Assembly (NCBI GenBank): GCA_023053545.1
Contig: JAKZAN010000005.1
Span: 12,772,001-12,836,000, forward strand
Source of the DNA: Lepidurus packardi
Taxonomy: Eukaryota > Arthropoda > Branchiopoda > Notostraca > Triopsidae
DNA length: 64,000 bases
Direction of reading: 5' to 3'
Both the position numbers and the translations under genes were made by a program. Positions 22,701 through 34,300 of this stretch are shown piece after piece. The notes beneath the pieces were generated by a model that did not search any database, was not told the origin of the DNA, and saw only the letters and a list, made by a program, of their open reading frames with translations. Within the stretch, counting starts at the first letter, position 1; each line of letters starts with the position of its first letter.

Positions 22701-25700
22701 TCAAACTTGAACTAAACTTGAACAAATTATACTAAAATCGATATAGATTATTACACTAAAATCGATAAAGATTACTATATTGAAATCGATAAAGATTATT
22801 ATACTAAAATCGATAAAGATTATTATATTGAAATCGATATACAAATATATTTTTTTTTACTTTGTTTTAAATAAAAAAATTCACAGAGAAGGTTATGTAA
22901 CTTTCTGACGTAGCAAACTTATCCCTAATTTTGAAATTTTTGATTTTGAAATTTTTGATTTTGAAACTTCAACAAATTATACTAAAATCGATAAAGATTA
23001 TTATATTGAAATCGATAAAGATTATTATATTAAAATCGATATAGATTATTATACTAAAATCGATATAGATTATTATACTAAAATCGATAAAGATTATCAC
23101 ATTAAAATCGATATATAAATATATTTTTTTTACTTTGTTTTAAATAAAAAAATTCACAGAGAAGGTTATGTAACTTTCTGACGTAGCAAACTTATCCCTA
23201 ATTTTGAAATTTTTGATTTTGAAATTTTTGATTTTGAAATTTTTGATTTTGAAACTTCAACAAATTATACTAAAATCGATAAAGATTATTATATTGAAAT
23301 CGATATGGATTATTATACTAAAATCGATAAAGATTATTATATTGAAATCGATAAAGATTAATATATTGAAATCGATATAGATTATTATACTAAAATCGAT
23401 AAAGATTATTATATTGAAATCGATATAGATTATTATACTAAAATCGATAAAGATTATTATATTGAAATCGATATAGATTATTATACTAAAATCGATATAG
23501 ATTATTACATTACAATCGATATATAAATATATTTTTTTTACTTTGTGTTACATAAAAAAAATTCACAGAGAAGGTTATGTAACTTTCTGGCGGAGCAAAC
23601 TTATCCCTAATTTTGAAATTTTAGATTTTGAAATTACTTATCAGAAATTGTGTCATATTTTTTAAACAAATAAAAAAAATCTCACAGGATAAGGTCGCTT
23701 TTTGACGTCAACAACTTCAAACTAAAACAGACTATTTTGCGATTTTTTTCACAAAAATTCCAGTAAAATTACTCATTACGGTGCAACAACCTCATTAAGA
23801 CCGTAAAATGAAGCTCCACCCTGCTACCAAACGCCCAATTATGCAAAAACACAGGCTAATCAAGAGCGCAAACCATGCTGAAGAGATTACATCATGTATC
23901 TTTCGGACAATTCCGAGAATTTTGCAAAAATCGACGACTAATTGGCATTGGAACTCAAAGTTTGTACGCTAATGGGAGGAGCTTAAGCGCGAATGGCAGG
24001 GAAAACCATAACAATGCTCCTTTAAGCCAACTCTGTCGAATACAAAACTAATTTTGCCTCAATTAATCTCTATTAATATCGATATAGATTGTTATATTAA
24101 AATCGATAAAGATTATTATATTGAAATCGATATAGATTATTTTATTAAAGTCGATATAGATTATTTTATTAAAGTCGATATATAGATTACTATATTAAAA
24201 TCGATAAAGATTATTATATTGAAATCAATATAGTTGTTATAAATGTAATAAAGTTGTTATATTAAGTTACTTGTTAAGTTATTATTAAGTTACTTATTAA
24301 GTTACTATTAGGTTGTTTTATTAAGAGTAACAATAAAGTTGTTATATTAAAATCGATATAGATTATTATATTGAAATCGATATAGATTATTATACTAAAA
24401 TCGATATAGATTATTACATTAAAATCGATATATTAATATATATTTTTTTTACTTTGTTTTAAATACAAAAATTCACAGAGGTTATGTAACTTTCTGACGT
24501 AGCAAACTTATCCTTAATTTTGAAATTTTTTATTTTGAAATTACTTATCAGAAATTGTGTCATATTTTTTAAACAAATAAAAAAAATCTCACAGGATAAG
24601 GTCGCTTTTTGACGTCGAGCTTACCCTCATGGGAAAGTCCATTACAGAATTTCATGGTTTTAAAGGAAAACCCGAGCTCGTCGTAAAAAGTTTAAAAGGG
24701 AAAAAAAAATGAGAGAAATCTTTTCACCTGGGTTTCCGTGATAACGACTAGGAAAAAGGCTTCTGGCGTCAGCAACCCCGCTTCATCTTGTACTCCCATG
24801 GGTTTATAAACCACCGCCGTGCCTTCGGCAGCCAATTCGGCGCCCCACATATCTAAACTCATGTCGTCTTCCTCATGTTTCCGCTCCAAGAAGCGAATCC
24901 CCGCCCACTTCTCGACGTTGAAGATATCTTTCCCTGTAAGGAGCTTCAAACGGTTGGAAGTGCCCGGTATGACTCCCGAAGTGACTTTCTGCACGATTTC
25001 CAACGGCAATAAACCTTGTTCAATGAGGCGTAAAACCAGCGTTTTCTCCTTCACGTTGAGCCAATTGTGTGCCACATTGCTCGTATGGCCATAATGGAAA
25101 GGACAGTAATCTAAACGCACCTTTCCGTCGACAATACTCTCGGCAATAGACATGTTAGCGACACACGAATTGCTCCGTTCATAAGAAGAACGCTTGCGCT
25201 GACCCGTGTTGGGTACCACCTTGCGCATGTGCCGCCTTTTGCAGTAGAAATACGCCCGGACTTCACCCGTCAAAGTCGGCTTGCGTTTGCCCGACGCTCG
25301 GATAAACTGGTTGCCTGTCCGGTCCTCCTCTTCCAACTTCCACGCCATAAACGCTAAGTCAACCAAGAAAACAAGAAATTACTATCAAACAGAATCAACA
25401 GCAAATCGATAACAAAAGATGCATATTCAATTCCCCCAAATTTCTTCAATTAAAATTCACTGGAATCGATCGTAAAATCTAAACTGAATATAAAATCTTA
25501 ATCGATTTTAAAATCTTAATCGATTTTAAAATCTTAATCGATTTTAAAATCTTAATCGATTGTAAAAGGCTTAGACTATAAATATCACCAATCTTACTTG
25601 AAATCGCTCATAAATCTTACCAATCGATATCTTAATTATGTTAAATGTGTACATCAACACAGTACAGACTTCTTAATCGATTTGAATGGTCTAGTTTATC

Positions 25701-28700
25701 GATTCTTAATTATATTATTGTAATCATCTTTGATCGATAATAACCGATCGTTGATCGATATTAACGGACAAATTTTTGAACAATATAATAAATACTGTAA
25801 AAGGATCTAATATAGAAGTAAACAAATAAGTAACGCAATAAATAAGTTAAATATAAATACAAAAAAAGAACTACTTGAAATCGCTCATAAATCTTACCAA
25901 TCGATATCTTAATTAGGTTAAATGTGTACATCAACACAGTACAGACATCTTAATCGACTTGAATGGTCTAGTTTATCGATACCTAGTTATATTATTGTAA
26001 TCATCTTTGATCGATAATAACCGATCGTTGATCGATATTAACGGAAAAACTTTTGAATAATATAATAAATACTGTAAAAGGATCTAATATATAAGTAAAC
26101 AAAATAAGTAACTAATAAAATAAGTCAAATATAAATACAAAAAAGAACTACTTGAAATCGCTCATAAATCTTACCAATCGATATCTTAATTATGTTAAAT
26201 GTGTACATCAACACAGTACAGACATCTTAATCGATTTGAATGGTCTAGTTTATCGATACCTAGTTATATTATTGTAATCATCTTTGATCGATAATAACCG
26301 ATCGTTGATCGATATTAACGGAAAAACTTTTGAATAATATAATAAATACTGTAAAAGCATCTAATATATAAGTAAACAAAATAAGTAACTAATAAAATAA
26401 GTCAAATATAAATACAAAAAAGAACTACTTGAAATCGCTCATAAATCTTACCAATCGATATCTTAATTATGTTAAATGTGTACATCAACACAGTACAGAC
26501 ATCTTAATCGATTTGCATGGTCTAGTTTATCGATACCTAGTTATATTATTGTAATCATCTTTGATCGATAATAACCGATCGTTGATCGATATTAACGGAA
26601 AAACTTTTGAATAATATAATAAATACTGTAAAAGGATCTAATATAGAAGTAAACAAAATAAGTAACTAATAAAATAAGTAATTAATCAAATACAAATACC
26701 AAAAAAGAACTAAGAAAGAGGAAACAAAAAAAATTCAGAAATGAATCTCACCTTCCATGTTGGGGAAAACGTAATATTCCGAAGTGGCAGGCTTCTTATG
26801 AATGGTTAGCAAGTGATCCCTGAAAGGCTGGACACGGTTGAACCTTGCTTTGCATCCTGCTTCTAAGCAATGGACTGCCGCTCGTTTCTGAATCGCTTTT
26901 TGGTGGACAGACATGCAATGACTAACGACTTCATTCCACTGCCCCAATTTGGTGACTGTCCCTTGCTCCGGGCAATACGGACACTGGAAGACCCCGTTTT
27001 CGTCTACCAAACAATCTTCTTCCGTTAAAACCACCAAATTCTCACCCGGCATCGCCTCTGCCCCCTCCGTCTCATCAAGTATCGGCTCTTCCGTCTCTGT
27101 TTCCTCCCATTCCATGTTAATAACTTGCGTGACTTCCTTCCCATTGCTCGGGCCTGGCGTGGTATCCCCCTCCGCCGTTACCACCAAACTACCGGGAACC
27201 TCTGCTATCGTAACGACCTCCTCTTCTGCCACGGGAACGCCCCCTGGTACCAGCTCGGGCTGCTCCGACCCGGGAAAACAGATGAGAAACGTGGAATCGT
27301 CGTCCATTTGCGTCGTCTCGACTTCGACCGTCTCAGTCACCGCTTCGCTTGCCGGTATTTCTTCTGTTTCTCCTTCAGGTTCTTCAAAGATCTCCCTTAG
27401 CGCTTCCGTCAAGTCAATCGTTGGCCCCGGGGCCAACAATTCCGGTATCGGAAGCGAAATGGGCGGGTCTTCAGCTTCTGACTGTTTTTTCGGTACTTCG
27501 CCTCCATTGGAAGTACTGGCAGACTCCTCCTTTGCTACACCGGGTTCAGTAGGCGTGTCTGGAGTGATGGAAGGTTTCTTGGTCGAGGTTTCAACGATAG
27601 GACCATCTTTGGATACAACAAGGCTTGGCTCTTCGACAGGGGAGGAAAAAACCGATTTCGGAGGACCCGGTGAGTCTTTATTGCCTTTCCGTTGGTAAGT
27701 TCTCACTGGCATGAGCGTGCGGGGCATTGATTGGACAGGGGGCGTGGCTAAAGAGGGCTTGGAGGTACTGGCAACTTGGGGCTCGTCTGGTTTCTTGGTG
27801 ACGGGCGTAAACGTTATGATCTTGGTCATTTTTGAAGGCGAATTGCTGCCACTACCAGGAATTACGGTGCCGGATGACGTCAGTGGTAACGCGACTTTAA
27901 GAGCTGTTTCTGCTCCAGATGGGGTAGAAGTGGGTGTGGCTAATAAATCAGGCTCGGAGATTGATGTAGTGGCTGCTGGGACTGTTGTTGAGGCCACTGG
28001 AGCGCTTTTAACAGTAGTGGAGAGCGTATTAACCTTAGGTGTGGAGTCTAGAACGAAAAAATCAGCCATAATTAGCTTCCTTTTGTATTAAGTGATATAA
28101 TAGCCGCATTCGTTTTGTACTGTACGTTCGACTTAAACTTAGTTTTAGAGTAGCTAAACTTCCATGACTTACGCTTATAAGCGTCTAAACTTTTCAAGTT
28201 TACGGAAGTAAACTTGAAAAGTCTTGAGCCAAATCGAACGTTTACAATCGCTCCACCCACGGGGCGTGGCTTGTCGAAAGTAAACAACATACAAATTGTT
28301 CATTTTTCGAGAATAGATTTCAATTAAAGAAACTAAAATTAAGAAAATTATTGTTTTGTTTAGTGGGACAGTTAATTTCTTCCATTCTTCCTTCACTTAT
28401 AAGCGTTCGTTTTAGTCTAAACTTTGAAAGTTTACGGAAGTAAACTTGAAAAGACTTGAGCCAAATCGAACGTTTACAATCGCTCCACCCACGGGGCGTT
28501 GCTTGTCGAAAGTAAATAACATACAAATTGTTCGTTTTTCGAGAATAGATTTCAATTAAAGAAACTAAAATTAAGCAAATTATTGTTTTGTTTTGTGGGA
28601 CAGTTAATTTCTTCCATTCTTCCTTCACTTATAAGCGTTCGTTTTAGTCTAAACTTTGAAAGTTTACGGAAGTAAACTTGAAAAGACTTGAGCCAAATCG

Positions 28701-30840
28701 AACGTTTACAATCGCTCCACCCACGGGGCGTGGCTTGTCGAAAGTAAACAACATACACATTGTTCGTTTTTCGAGAATGGATTTCAATTAAACAAATTAA
28801 AATTAAGCAAATTATTGTTTTGTTTTGTGGGGCATATAATTTCTTCCATTAAGCGACTTATAAGCGTTCGTTTTAGTCTAAACTTTGAAAGTTTGCGGAA
28901 GTAAACTTGAAAAGTCTTGAGCCAAATCGAACGTTTACAATCGCTCCACCCACGGGGCGTTGCTTGTCAAAAGTAAACAATATACAAATTGTTCGTTTTT
29001 CGAGAATGGATTTCAATTAAACAAATTAAAATTAAGCAAATTATTGTTTTGTTCTGTGGGGCAGTTAATTTCTTCCATTCTTCCTTGACTTATAAGCGTT
29101 ATTTTTAGTCTGAACTTTGAAAGTTCACGGAAGTGAACTTGGAAAGTCTCGAATCCAAAACGAACGGTTATAAGCACAAGTTTACCATTGCTTCCCCCAT
29201 GGGGCGGTGCTTGCCGAAAGTAAATAATACACGAATTGTTCGCTTTTCAAGTACGGATTTCCATAGCAAATTATTGTTTTGTTCTGTCGGGCAGTTAATT
29301 TCTTGCAATCTTAAATCCGTTTTTAATGTTTCTAGCCCCCAAATTCAATACTTCCATGAAAAAATCGTTGATTACCAATTGAAATGATTGAAAACAAACT
29401 AAAATATGTTAAAAGTAGCGTACTCCTGAAAAGCACGCAATTTCTCGGCATGCGCGTAATAAACAAAGGAAGTAAACAAACAAGGGGGCGGAGTTAAGTT
29501 CAAGTCAGGGCATATGAGTGAGACCAAGCCTAAAAGTCGACTAGCTAAACAAATCGCTTTATAAGCCCGAAGTTTACCCATCTCGAACGCTTACAAGTCT
29601 TAGGTAGACTTTTCAACAAGCTTTTAAGTTGACTTAAACTTTCGTCAAAACCAACATATTTGCGGCTCATATTTAAGACATTGAGGCAAATTCACCTTCA
29701 GATTTCGGAGGAGCTTTAACAGCGGCGGTATCAACAGCAACACCTACAATCGAAAAGATTAAACTTTCCTGCCCAAATTTATACAAACTTATAAAATTCA
29801 TGTAAAATTCTACAAAAATGGAAATGAAAAATAAAAATGAAAAATGAATTAAACTAAATAAAAATGAATTAAACAAAGGTTCAACCTTTGTTAGAAGCAG
29901 TTTTCGCGGTGGTGGAAACTATCAAACGAGGATTGGACTTGGGTGCGATGGGCGTGCTGGTGGCTTGTGGGGCCACGCCTACTACCGTCTTGAGAGGCAA
30001 CGGTATAATCGACACGCCTTTGGGCAGGGTAAGTTTGCCTTCATCCTTCTTCGAGACGGGAATAACCGACACTGACGGTTGTACTTTGGACTGCCACTCT
30101 GTTGAAACTCGACAGGTCTTTGTCGAGGAAGTTGTTTGTTGAATAGTGGTGGAACTCGTAAGGATGAAGGGCTGAGTTGAAATAGTTGCTTGTGAAACGG
30201 GAGTGGTGGATGTGTACGGTTGGACCACGTAGTACGTCGTGGTAGCCGGTTTGGGAGCTGGAGCAAGAGGGGTTGGTCTCGGAGAAATAGCTGGGAAGGT
30301 GGACACTGGATTCGTGGTAGATTTAGCGGGTGATAAGGCCAATTGGGGCGTGGTGGGTATGCCAGAGGGTTTAAACGTCAAAGAAGGAGAGACGCTAATG
30401 AGTTTGACTTTGGAAGGAGGAGTTTTGAGGCTTTCTATGTTCGAAGAGGATACTCTACGTTTCCGCGACTTGGGCCCTGAAAGGATCAAAGGTTTCTGAA
30501 GCTTCGGCTCCTGCATGGCAAGCCGTAAAGGAGGAGTGACTGAACGACGGGGCGGGGAATCTTCAATGGGCTCGGGGAGGTGTAGAATGTTCGTTGAGGA
30601 CACTCGACGTGGCTTTCGGGCCGGGGTGGTTACTGGAAGCTTGTATTGCTGGTTGCAGCTGGTAGCTTTGGTACGGGGCCCGGGTTTGGCTCTTGGTGTT
30701 TTCGAAGCCATCTTGGACGTCCATTGGCTGATTTCTTTCTGCGAAAGCCGAGTGACGGCGACTTTGGCAGGCTTTAACTGTAAATCTTGGGGAACTGGCT
30801 TGGGATTCTGCTTCTCAGTATTGATCAGTGACGCCGACAT
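16705..30840 (-). CDS. MULE-transposase-derived zinc finger / SWIM protein
   Basis: Exons (minus strand): 30840-29886, 29743-29696, 28047-26752, 25353-24728, 22679-22455, 22363-22193, 19916-19719, 17439-16705; phase is kept throughout, giving 1417 residues. Residues 1-690 are Ser/Thr/Pro-rich and probably disordered, with basic (KSRKRRVSSSN) and acidic patches. Two C2H2-type fingers follow near 690-752 (CPYC...HCMSVH; HCLEAGCKARF...HLLTIH). Then comes a FAR1/FLYWCH-like Cys/His region (YFYCKRR ... DYCPFHYGHTSN), a MULE core (about 965-1230; SEDPQTLAAIWEYVMG, AVECHWDEHM, GKQAAVRKYLQV, KKVKRVDKCLYGMIWFV) and a SWIM finger (HECACKLAQ...CKHIH) near 1310. The first catalytic aspartate of the usual D-S-T-H motif is not seen (VVECIRVIST stands there), so a domesticated, non-transposing nuclear protein is inferred. 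No terminal inverted repeats flank it. The long introns are satellite arrays. The head-to-head neighbour is SMC1, 548 bp away. Confidence 0.82.
17500..19610. repeat. MULE gene intron 7: T-rich (plus strand) ~490 bp tandem repeat
   Basis: Four copies of a T-rich unit start at AATTTGTATTTTTGTTAGC (about 17547, 18037, 18528, 19189). They end near GATTTTTCAAATGGTTAAAC followed by CGGTCTTTCCCC. The third and fourth copies are shortened. On the gene's own strand the array is A-rich. A retroposed insertion at 18843-19128 interrupts it. Confidence 0.85.
18843..19128 (+). mobile_element. Retroposed sequence with poly-A tail and target-site duplication
   Basis: About 286 bp of non-repeat sequence ending in a run of about 24 A sits inside the T-rich array. 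It is flanked on both sides by AAACGGTCTTTCCCC (18828-18842 and 19126-19140, with the A's shared with the tail), as expected for a target-site duplication. It begins with an ATG-containing open frame of 57 codons (MDPKLFPAVKLFLNEAKQTF at its start) that ends in TAG, followed by a UTR-like segment. This is the layout of a 5'-truncated cDNA or SINE inserted by LINE machinery. The source transcript is not recognised. Confidence 0.75.
20700..21700. repeat. MULE gene intron 6: ~240-290 bp degenerate tandem repeat
   Basis: The unit contains ATAATGGTTCAAAA, GGTACAGAATAGTTGAA, GTGGGATCGCTAGAATC, TCTTAAAATCCTTAGA and AACTCGGCCGCTCGAATC. Three clear copies run from about 20930, 21190 and 21440, with older, more degraded copies upstream and downstream. 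It fills the centre of the 19917-22192 intron. Confidence 0.75.
22735..24617. repeat. MULE gene intron 4: ATCGATA satellite with higher-order units
   Basis: A unit of about 23 bp (AAATCGATA[A/T]AGATTATTAT...) is repeated dozens of times. Blocks of it alternate with a conserved segment (ATATATTTTTTTTACTTTG through TTCACAGAGAAGG to CGTAGCAAACTTATCC) found near 22846, 23117, 23516 and 24430. A 76 bp flank (TTACTTATCAGAAATTGTG to TTTTTGACGTC) occurs at about 23635 and again at 24540, so a larger block was itself duplicated. Confidence 0.9.
25480..26700. repeat. MULE gene intron 3: ~275 bp tandem repeat x 4
   Basis: Copies start at CTTGAAATCGCTCATAAATC near 25599, 25875, 26151 and 26428. They are nearly identical, so the array is young. 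Each contains ATCGATATC, TTATCGATACC and TGATCGATAATAACCGATCG. Before them, at about 25490-25565, a 19 bp unit (AAATCTTAATCGATTTT) is repeated four times. Confidence 0.9.
28160..29330. repeat. MULE gene intron 2: ~240 bp tandem repeat x 5
   Basis: The marker CTTATAAGCGTT begins copies near 28171, 28396, 28628, 28858 and 29089. The unit contains a short hairpin (AAACTTTGAAAGTTTACGG / GTAAACTTGAAAAG) and CGCTCCACCCACGGGGCG. The last copy is the most divergent. The array lies in an intron and the chance frames it contains are not genes. Confidence 0.9.
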
Positions 30841-31388
30841 GATTCTGCAATTTAGTGGACCTTTCTAAAGTGTCCTAAATGACAAAATAAGTTAGTAGAA
30901 GGCCGAAAAAGGGCTAAACTAAACGAGTTGCGGTTCGAGTTATGTTATACTTATAAACCTTGAAGAAACGGTCCTGATGGGCAATAAATTCAGTTTCTCA
31001 GCTTCAGAAGGCTTAGCATTCTAGAGCTTAATAAATCACTCACTATTTCAGTTAGAAAATTGTAACAATTGACAAGAAATTTACTTTACGCGTCACAATA
31101 TTTATCTCAGCACCACGCACACTTTCCTTCGGCGGCATTTATTCTGGCGTTACAAGCCCCAACAAGTAAATCCACCTTCGCCCACAAGATGGCCGTTCTT
31201 AAACCGAACCGCAGTTAGCAGTCGGTTCGTGGTTTAAAGCAAGCCTGATGAATCTTCTAGATGCCCACTAGGTGACGCCTTGCCGTAAAATTCGCGCTAT
31301 TTTAGCTTTGTTTATTGTGCCCGCTTTGACAACAAGAATTTACGGGATTTGCTTGAGATTTGAAGTGCTTCCCATGATTTAAATCACC
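30841..31388. promoter_or_regulatory. Shared upstream region of the MULE-derived gene and SMC1
   Basis: The two coding regions are head to head with 548 bp between start codons. Visible motifs are AAGATGGCCG (31196-31205), close to the YY1/Pho core found at many animal promoters, and TTCGCGC (31291-31297), close to an E2F site, which would suit a cohesin gene needed in S phase. Both readings are motif matches only. No TATA box is obvious. Transcription start sites were not determined. Confidence 0.5.
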
Positions 31389-34300
31389 ATGCCTGCTTTT
31401 TTAAAGTTTATCGAAGTGGAAAACTTCAAATCCTATAAAGGTTCTCGCCGTATTGGTCCTTTGAAGCCCTTTATAGCCGTAGTAGGTCCCAATGGCTCCG
31501 GTAAATAACAGCTGTCAATTCTTACATATCCTAACAATCTAAAATGCCTCTACTTTTACCTTTAGGCAAATCTAATTTTATGGACGCCATCAGCTTTGTT
31601 ATGGCCGAAAAAACCTCCAGTTTGCGTGTAAAGCGTTTAAGCGATCTCATCCACGGAGCGTCCATCAACCAAGCGGAAACCAACAAGTTCTTTCTTTCTT
31701 TCTTAGGGCGTTCTTCAAGTTCTTAACTTCTTTCTTTCTTAGGGCGTACGTGACAGCTATCTTTGAATTAGAAGATGGAACCCAGAAATCGTTTACTCGA
31801 GCAGTTGTGGGCTCATCTTCCGTCCACCAAATCGATGGCAACGTAAAATTTGTTGTTTTTTTTAACGTTTGAAGCGTTTATAACCGTTCTTGTAGGATGT
31901 TAACATGCAAACCTATACCTCGGAATTAGAGAAACTGGGTATTAACGTGAAAGCGAAGAACTTCCTTGTCTTCCAAGGCGCAGTCGAGTCAATTGCCATG
32001 AAAAGCCCTAAGGAAAGAACAGTTCTCTTTGAGGAGATTAGCGGGTACGTTTTTTTTTTTAATCTAAGACAATTTCCTTAGAAATTGAATTTCTAGAAAT
32101 TTCTAAAAATTCAAGAAATTTCTAGAAATAAACATTCAATTTCCTTAGAAATTGAATTTCTAGAAATTTCTAAAAAAATTCGAGAATTTGTAGAAATTTT
32201 TAGAAATTATGAGAATTTCCTTTTTAGATCCATGGCGTTTAAGGAGGAATTCAATTTCTAGAAAAAATTTCTAAAAATTCTAGAATTTCTTGAAATTTCT
32301 AAAAAAAAAAAAAAAAAAAATCGAGAATTTCTAGAAATTTTTAGAAATTATGAGAATTTCCTCATAATTTCCTTTTTAGATCTATGGCGTTTAAGGAGGA
32401 ATTCAATTTCCTTAGAAATCGAATTTCTAGAAATTTCTAAAAAAAAAAATTCGAGAATTTCTAGAAATTATGAGAATTTCCTCATAATTTCCTTTTTAGG
32501 TCCATGGCGTTTAAGGAGGAATTCAATTTCCTTAGAAATTGAATTTCTAGAAATTTCTAAAAATTCTAGAATTCTAAAAAAAAATTCGAGAATTTCTAGA
32601 AATTTTTAGAAATTATGAGAATTTCCTCATAATTTCCTTTTTAGATCCATGGCGTTTAAGGAGGAATTCAATTTCCTTAGAAATTCAATTTCTAGAAATT
32701 TCTAAAAAAATTCGAGAATTTCTAGAAATTTTTAGAAATTATGAGAATTTCCTCATAATTTCCTTTTTAGATCCATGACGTTTAAGGAGCAATTTCCTTA
32801 GAAATTAGAATTAGAATTTCCTTAGAAATTAGAATTTCCTTAGAAATTCTCGAATTTTTTTTAGAAATTTCTAGAAATTCTAGAATTTTTAGAAATTTCT
32901 AGAAATTTCTAGAAAAAATTCGAGAATTTCTAGAAATTTTTAGAAATTGTTAGAATTTCCTCATAATTTCCTTTTTAGGTCCATGGCGTTTAAGGAGGAA
33001 TACGACCTCCTCAAGGTGGAGATGCTCAAAGCGGAGGAAGATACTCAGTTTTCGTACCAGAAGAAGAAAGGCATTGCTGCGGAGCGTAAAGAAGCTAAAC
33101 TCGAGAAAGAAGAAGCTGAAAAGTACCAAAAGTTGCGCGACGATCTGGAGCGCGAGCAGAAACAGCTCCATTTGTTTCGCCTGTACCATAACGAGAAAGA
33201 CATTGAACGCTACGACGAAGATCTCCTCAAAAAGCAAGAGGATCTGAAGAAAGCCGAGCGCCAGAAAGAGAAATACGAAGATGTTCTCCGCGAGAAGAAA
33301 AAAGATCAAAATCGGCTGAACAAAGAGGTTGCCATCCTGGAACAGCGTCTCAGAGAACTGGTAACATCCATTATTTCGGTGTAACTTGACAATTAATGCT
33401 CTGGGGAACCCTTAATTAGGAAGGAGAGAGCAATAAGAAGCGTCCCAACTTCATTAAAGCCAAAGAGCACCTCTCCCACATGCAAAAAAAGCTCGAAGGC
33501 GCTCGCAGATCCTTGGAACAGGCTCGCAAGGCTCACCAAGCTCATTCGGATGACATCCAAGCGCTAAAAAACGAATTAGCCGAAGTGGAGCGCAAACAGA
33601 AAGAGTACGAAGACTCCATAGCTGGCGAGAGCCAGAGTCAAGGCTCTTCTGTGCAACTACAAGACGAACAAGTAAATTTTTTTTATATTTTATTTTTGTT
33701 TATTTTATGTTTTAAGGATCTCATGTAACCTTTTTCCAGGTGAACGAGTACAACCGTTTAAAGAAAGAAGCGAGCCGTCAATCAGCTCGTTGGCTGCAAG
33801 AATTGGAGAGTGTGAATCGAGAACAGAAATCCGATCAAGATCGCCTAGATAACGAGCATCGCAAAAAGAGCGAATACGAAAGCACTTTGCAGCAAAAGGA
33901 GCATTCCTTGCATGAAATGGAGAAACGAGTCGATAAACTCAGCGAGCATATCAAAACCAGTGAGGGGCAGTTGGAGGAGCAGAAACGCTTGAGAGAAGAC
34001 TTGGATTCGGATGTCAATTCGTCCAAAGGACGAGCCACGGACTTGCAAGCCCAGTTGGAAGACATTTCGCAAGTTCTCGGCGACGCCAGGGTGGATAAAC
34101 ATGAAGATTCTAGAAGAAAGAAGAAGCAAGATGTAGTGGAGAACTTCAAAAGGCTGTTCCCGGGCGTAGTAAGGCTATTTCTGGCTCAATTGTTACAAAA
34201 AATGGAAGATTGATTGGGTTTTGGGGTCTTTTTCTAGTATAACCGAGTGATTGACATGTGCCAGCCAGTGCATAAGAGATACAACGTGGCGGTAACGAAA

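Noticed and set aside
24625..24676. A 52 nt candidate exon of the MULE-derived gene with good splice sites
   Set aside because: Including it would break the phase into the exon at 22679. Joining 24728 directly to 22679 gives the continuous segment VVITETQAEILKKHGPDG, as expected for a MULE protein.
26949..27698. 249-codon plus-strand frame opposite exon 3 of the MULE-derived gene
   Set aside because: It is the antisense shadow of a Ser/Thr/Pro/Glu-rich exon. It is rich in SSSV-type runs with no domain and no upstream exon.
29399..29581. 60-codon minus-strand frame in intron 2 of the MULE-derived gene, tested as an exon
   Set aside because: Exon 2 (29743-29696) joins exon 3 at 28047 in phase without it, and no good donor and acceptor pair surrounds it.
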